From contig CAZPSP010000129.1 in assembly GCA_964589285.1 (NCBI GenBank), forward strand, positions 1 through 7,223: DNA of 7,223 bases, given 5' to 3'. The notes beneath the pieces are model-generated. The model saw only the letters and a program-made list of their open reading frames with translations. It did no database searches and was not told where the DNA came from. The position numbers and the translations under genes are program-made. This DNA is from DAOUEG01 sp964589285. Its GTDB lineage: Bacteria; Chloroflexota; Dehalococcoidia; Dehalococcoidales; RBG-16-60-22. Positions 4,708 to 7,223 of the stretch are shown in pieces (the first letter of the stretch is position 1; each line of letters opens with the position of its first letter).

Positions 4708-4768
4708 GCCTTTTACACTGAAAAATGGTGTCGTTAGCCCTTCGGTTGCGATAGGCCCTGTAAAAGCC
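4708..4768. repeat. Inverted repeat downstream of the ParA/RHH operon
   Basis: GCCTTTTACA (4708-4717) and TGTAAAAGCC (4759-4768) pair at nine of ten positions around a 41-base centre that holds a CTTCGG-type turn. It lies between the ends of two minus-strand units. The distal arm also overlaps a weak minus-strand hairpin (AGCCG 4791-4787 / CGGCT 4769-4765 followed by only three to four T) that might end the parA operon. Confidence 0.35.
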
Positions 4769-4805
4769 GCTCAGGAAACTGGTTTACGGCTTCCTGGTCC
4801 GCGCT

Positions 4806-5159
4806 CTACCGCAACTGGTCGATGACCCGCTTGAGGAGTTCCTTGTCGTCCTTCACGCCGCGTACGTCCAGGTTGGTCTGCCGGAACGCCCGGACCATAG
4901 CTTCGATGATCTTGGTCTTGCTGAGTTTTTTACCGCCGCTGAACTTGGCAGTGGAGGCCAGGGCTTCCAGGTAGGCGTCCTCCTCCCGGTTCACGAACAC
5001 GGAGAGCTTGATCATGGTGGACTTCGGCTTTTCCGGGGGCGCGGGCTGTTCCGGGGCGGGCGGGGCTTCCGCGGGCTCCGCTTCCGCCGGGGCGCCGGTC
5101 AGACGGTCCAGGGCCGACCTCCCGTAAGCAAGTTCTTCCGTGATCTTAGCCCGTTTCAT
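4806..5159 (-). CDS. Small ribbon-helix-helix protein, probable ParA partner
   Basis: 117 residues in three parts. An N-terminal segment, AKITEELAYGRSALDRLTG (4-22), is short, charged and carries Arg14 and Arg19. A Pro/Ala/Glu-rich linker (about 23-46) looks disordered. The C-terminal domain begins with strand IKLSVFVN (50-57), continues through helix REEDAYLEALASTAKF and a Gly/Lys turn, and ends in helix SKTKIIEAMVRAFRQ (80-94) plus a final amphipathic helix. This is a ribbon-helix-helix pattern. In type Ib partition systems a small RHH protein binds the centromere and promoter, and a flexible N-terminal tail with an Arg stimulates the ATPase of ParA. That fits here but is inferred. Its ATG overlaps the last 14 bases of parA and has AGAGGTG five bases upstream, so translation is coupled. 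It is not a canonical ParB. Confidence 0.72.
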   Translation of the reverse strand: MKRAKITEELAYGRSALDRLTGAPAEAEPAEAPPAPEQPAPPEKPKSTMIKLSVFVNREEDAYLEALASTAKFSGGKKLSKTKIIEAMVRAFRQTNLDVRGVKDDKELLKRVIDQLR

Positions 5160-5931
5160 GCAGCACCTCTTTAGCGATATTGCGGTAGGCCTCCGCCCCG
5201 TCCGACTTGGGGGCGTAGTCCAGTATCGTCATGCCCGTGGCCGGGGCTTCCTTGAACCGCACGCTGACGGGAATAGTGGTATCGAAGACCTTGATCTTGT
5301 CCCCGAAAGCCCGCTTGGTGACCTCGATGACCTCCCGGTTGTGGAGCGTGCGCGTATTGGTCATGGTGAACAGGATGCCGAGGATCTCCAGCGACCGGTT
5401 CAGCCGCTCCTGCACCCGCATGATGGTATTGAGGAGCTGTGCCAGGCCCTTCATCGCCAGGAAGTCCGCCTGCATCGGTATCAGCACGCTGTCCGAGGCC
5501 ACCAGGGCGTTGATGGTCAGCAGGCCCAGGCTCGGCAGGCAGTCGATAAGGATATAGTCGTATTCCTTGCGCACCGGTTCGATCATGTCCTTGAGCATCA
5601 TTTCCCGGGTGAAGGCGTTGACGAGGTCGAGCTGCGCCTGTGAGAGTTCGACGTTGGCGGGAGCGACATCGATGTAGGGATTGGACGTCTTGACGGTGAC
5701 GTCCGTCATGGCGCAACGGGCGTCGCCCCGGATAGTGCTGGAGAGGACGTCGTACACGGTCTGCTCCAGTTCATCCGGGTTGATGCCCATGCTGATGGTC
5801 AGGGAAGCCTGAGAGTCCCAGTCGATGAGCAGGACGCGTTTTTCAAGTTCGGCGAGTCCTTTGGCCAGGGCGGCCGCGGTGGTGGATTTGCCGACGCCGC
5901 CTTTTTGATTGACGATACAGATGACCGACAT
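5146..5931 (-). CDS. parA: ParA-family partition ATPase
   Basis: 261 residues starting MSVICIVNQKGGVGKSTT. The deviant Walker A motif KGGVGKSTT (10-18) has the signature first Lys. DWDSQ (37-41) is Walker A', where DxDPQ is usual. YILIDCLPSLG (126-136) is Walker B. PMQADFLAMKGL (152-163) is the conserved strand and helix after it, and the C-terminus is standard for Soj/ParA. Such ATPases form ATP-bound dimers on nucleoid DNA and move a partner-bound cargo (plasmid, chromosome origin or protein cluster). The length lacks the extra N-terminal HTH of type Ia ParA, so repression is likely done by the partner protein. ATG 5931 is chosen because GGAG lies seven bases upstream; an in-frame TTG at 5967 would run across the promoter. 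The only partner visible is the RHH protein, with no parB, repA or integrase nearby. Confidence 0.93.
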   Translation of the reverse strand: MSVICIVNQKGGVGKSTTAAALAKGLAELEKRVLLIDWDSQASLTISMGINPDELEQTVYDVLSSTIRGDARCAMTDVTVKTSNPYIDVAPANVELSQAQLDLVNAFTREMMLKDMIEPVRKEYDYILIDCLPSLGLLTINALVASDSVLIPMQADFLAMKGLAQLLNTIMRVQERLNRSLEILGILFTMTNTRTLHNREVIEVTKRAFGDKIKVFDTTIPVSVRFKEAPATGMTILDYAPKSDGAEAYRNIAKEVLHETG

Positions 5932-5947
5932 TTTGATTCTCCGGTTT

Positions 5948-5976
5948 AGTATAGCGTAATTGCGCAACTGCGTCTA
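5948..5976 (-). promoter_or_regulatory. Promoter and operator-like palindrome of the parA operon
   Basis: On the minus strand TAGACG (5976-5971, 4/6), a 17-base spacer and TATACT (5953-5948, 5/6). The spacer is almost filled by an imperfect palindrome with half-sites GCGTAATTGC (5954-5963) and GCAACTGCGT (5964-5973), matching at 7 of 10 positions, with a perfect TTGCGCAA core. A protein bound there would block RNA polymerase; the RHH partner is the obvious candidate. It could also serve as a centromere site. Confidence 0.55.
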
Positions 5977-6159
5977 TAGGGAAAAGCGCACTCCGGAACT
6001 ACAATAATGGGTCTTTAAGAAAAATGCAATATACCAGACGTCAGCATTGTTACCATATTATGTCTTGTTCATGGTACTTTAGGCACGGTGGGGCCGTCAA
6101 AACGGGGTTTTTGCCGCCTGTCGTGCATCTTACCCGAGAGTTTCCTCCCCCAAATCGGG

Positions 6160-6233
6160 GGTATCTCAAAACTCAGAACTCAAATCTCAAAACCACAACT
6201 TAAAAGTCAAAACTGTGCCTTCGTAAACTCTGC
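6160..6233 (+). repeat. A-rich dispersed repeat, copy 2
   Basis: Same orientation and length as the copy at 461-534, with CTCAAAA-type heptamers, the conserved CCACAACT and GTCAAAA blocks and the TGTGCCTT end. Sequence similarity stops at the CTGC/TCTGC end. The base before it closes a small GC hairpin. Confidence 0.75.
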
Positions 6234-6289
6234 TCGGAGGGCGATTCACCGCGGTGCTTTCGTTCATGCCATGTGCAACCAGCGTGGTT

Positions 6290-6413
6290 GTCATGCTGAA
6301 CGTCCGCCCGTGCGGACGGAAGCATGTCGGGGCGGTGCGGGATTAAGCAAAGCTGGGGGAATGCCGCCCCGCCCCAGTATCCTTCGTTCGCCGAGGGCGA
6401 ATTTCAAGATGAC
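6290..6413. repeat. MITE-like element with hairpin ends (A)
   Basis: The left end reads GTCATGCTGAA (6290-6300), followed by a perfect hairpin CGTCCGC-CCGT-GCGGACG (6301-6318) and GAAGCAT. The right end on the opposite strand reads GTCATCTTGAA (6413-6403), followed by a hairpin TTCGCC-CTC-GGCGAA (6401-6387) and GAAGGAT. The two ends are thus inverted copies of the same layout, enclosing about 60 bases with no coding capacity. No clear target duplication is seen. Confidence 0.55.
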
Positions 6414-6483
6414 CGCGGTGATGTAGCTGATATGCCGCGCACTTAGCAGCGCGGGCGTCCCTGCCCGGGGCCTCGAAGCCCCC

Positions 6484-6510
6484 GTCATGCCAGCTTCAGG
6501 CTGGCATCAC
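6484..6510. repeat. Single GTCAT hairpin module
   Basis: GTCAT overlaps a perfect stem ATGCCAGC (6487-6494) / GCTGGCAT (6500-6507) with a five-base loop. It has the layout of one end of the neighbouring elements, without a recognisable partner end. Confidence 0.5.
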
Positions 6511-6554
6511 TGCCTTCGCCCATACAACGCTCAGAAGAAATGCTCTCCCGCCGT

Positions 6555-6668
6555 GTCATTCCCGAGAAGTCGGGAATCCATCACAGTCTCGCGCCTACCT
6601 CCGAAATCATGGTGATAACTCGTTTCCAGTACCGGCCAACGCTGGATCCTGACCTTCGTCAGGATGAC
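6555..6668. repeat. MITE-like element with hairpin ends (B)
   Basis: The left end is GTCAT overlapping the perfect hairpin ATTCCCGA-GAAG-TCGGGAAT (6558-6577), then CCA. The right end on the opposite strand is GTCAT (6668-6664) overlapping ATCCTGAC-GAAG-GTCAGGAT (6665-6646), then CCA. Both have eight-base arms and the same GAAG loop when read inward. The 114-bp unit carries no gene. It resembles the widespread family of short repeats of the type GTCATTCCCG...CGGGAATCCA found in many bacterial genomes. Confidence 0.6.
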
Positions 6669-6785
6669 GGCCTTCATGATATGGGACATACCCCCCTTGC
6701 CTGCCTGACTATTCAAGAAAATTAATTCACTCCTTAACTTTATTAATATCCTGTCAAACCATTATAAAATATCTTGAAAAGGGTA

Positions 6786-6814
6786 TTGACAAATTAAAGG
6801 GAGACCATTATAAT
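6786..6814 (+). promoter_or_regulatory. Perfect-consensus sigma70 promoter
   Basis: TTGACA (6786-6791), exactly 17 bases, TATAAT (6809-6814): both hexamers match the consensus at all six positions. The start site is expected near 6821, giving an AT-rich leader of about 44 bases. Confidence 0.92.
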
Positions 6815-6864
6815 CATAATAAAAGTTAATTCAGGGCTTAAAAAAATCAAGGATGGTGCCGAAA

Positions 6865-7223
6865 ATGGCTAAAGAATGGCAAGAACTGACCAGGATGACC
6901 CAGGGGAAAGAAATAACCGTGGAACGGGTCAAAGTGGTGGAGAGCGGCATTGCTATCGAAGGCAGCTTCGCGCTGCCCGCCCTGGCCAATCTCTCATATG
7001 AGGACCAGGTCTTCATCATGGCCTTCGTCCGGGCGCACGGCTCCATCAAGGACATGGAGACCATGTTCGGGATAAGCTACCCGACGGTGAAGAACCGTCT
7101 TAACCGAATCGCCGCCCGGTTCGAGTTCGTCGAGATCGTGCAGACGCCGGGGGAGGATGTGCTCGATCAACTCGAACGCGGCGAAATCTCGGCGGAGGAA
7201 GCAGTCAGGAGGTTGTCCAAATG
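6865..7223 (+). CDS. DUF2089-family helix-turn-helix protein (runs to the right edge)
   Basis: 119 codons visible from ATG 6865, beginning MAKEWQELTRMTQGKEITVE. ALPALANLSYEDQVFIMAFV (36-55), then RAHGSIKDMETMFGISYPTV (56-75) and KNRLNRI, is the DUF2089 core: a helix-turn-helix in which GISYPTVKNRL is the likely recognition helix. The tail DQLERGEISAEEAVRRLSK (101-119) matches the short C-terminal motif seen in this and SHOCT-like proteins. Most relatives begin with a zinc ribbon; here no cysteines are seen. The family is thought to act in transcription regulation, but its targets are not known to me. The start could also be ATG 6853, which sits directly against AAGG; ATG 6865 has the AAGGATGGTG stretch at a workable distance. 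The last two bases are TG after an AAA codon, so a stop TGA overlapping a new ATG (7221-7223) is likely just outside the window. Confidence 0.82.
   Translation, partial: MAKEWQELTRMTQGKEITVERVKVVESGIAIEGSFALPALANLSYEDQVFIMAFVRAHGSIKDMETMFGISYPTVKNRLNRIAARFEFVEIVQTPGEDVLDQLERGEISAEEAVRRLSK

Larger units (their letters stand above)
5977..6785. other. Gene-free repeat-rich interval
   Basis: About 800 bases between the divergent parA and DUF2089 promoters contain no believable gene; frames here lack SDs and cross repeats. From left to right there is unassigned DNA (5977-6145) with short inverted repeats such as TACCAT (6051) / ATGGTA (6071), then a CCCCC-AAATC-GGGGG hairpin (6147-6161). After it come the second 74-bp repeat and several GTCAT-type hairpin modules, including a CCGCGC (6435-6440) / GCGCGG (6449-6454) stem. 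An AT-rich stretch (6718-6785) leads into the right-hand promoter. Confidence 0.65.

Noticed and set aside
5932..5967. Longer ParA with a TTG start at 5967
   Set aside because: It would place the promoter -10 inside the coding region; the ATG at 5931 has a well-spaced GGAG and gives the normal ParA N-terminus.
6088..6426. Plus-strand 112-codon frame in the repeat-rich interval
   Set aside because: It crosses the second 74-bp repeat and a hairpin-ended element, with no SD.

Overview
The window reads like a piece of a moderately GC-rich bacterial chromosome. The best guess is Chloroflexota, probably Dehalococcoidia. The reasons are the style of the HrcA and DUF2089 proteins, the likely leaderless promoters, and intergenic DNA full of short GTCAT-type hairpin repeats. 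This placement is an inference from general likeness; there is no rRNA, tRNA or other marker gene to confirm it.

Layout. (1) Bases 1-440, minus strand: the first third of hrcA, the heat-shock repressor, with its SD, a symmetric variant of the CIRCE operator and a sigma70-type promoter. The gene runs off the left edge. (2) 441-690: gene-free DNA with a 74-bp A-rich dispersed repeat and a hairpin. (3) 698-2313, plus strand: an accessory island. It holds a complete MazEF-like toxin-antitoxin pair with a good promoter and an operator-like repeat, then a 62-residue orphan gene between its own promoter and a clean intrinsic terminator. Last comes a HicAB-type pair whose toxin gene is frameshifted while its antitoxin is intact. 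(4) 2464-4652: three enzyme genes, an alpha/beta hydrolase and a GNAT acetyltransferase on the plus strand and a convergent SAM methyltransferase on the minus strand. Each appears to be transcribed from a promoter whose start site falls on or within a few bases of the start codon. (5) 4806-5976, minus strand: a two-gene partition-like operon (ParA ATPase plus a small ribbon-helix-helix protein). Its promoter has an imperfect palindrome in the spacer. (6) 5977-6780: about 800 bp without a gene, holding the second copy of the 74-bp repeat and a cluster of hairpin-ended, MITE-like repeats. (7) 6786-7223, plus strand: a perfect-consensus sigma70 promoter driving a DUF2089-type helix-turn-helix protein. 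The window ends just before its probable stop, which would overlap the ATG of a further gene.

No single pathway ties the genes together. Housekeeping-type genes sit at the two ends. Between them lie toxin-antitoxin modules, a ParA/RHH pair and repeat clusters, typical of a chromosomal region that gains and loses cargo. I see no clear evidence of a wholly new system. The best leads are the coupled change in both arms of CIRCE, the broken HicA beside an intact HicB, the self-contained small gene, the ParA/RHH operon and the leaderless promoter pattern.
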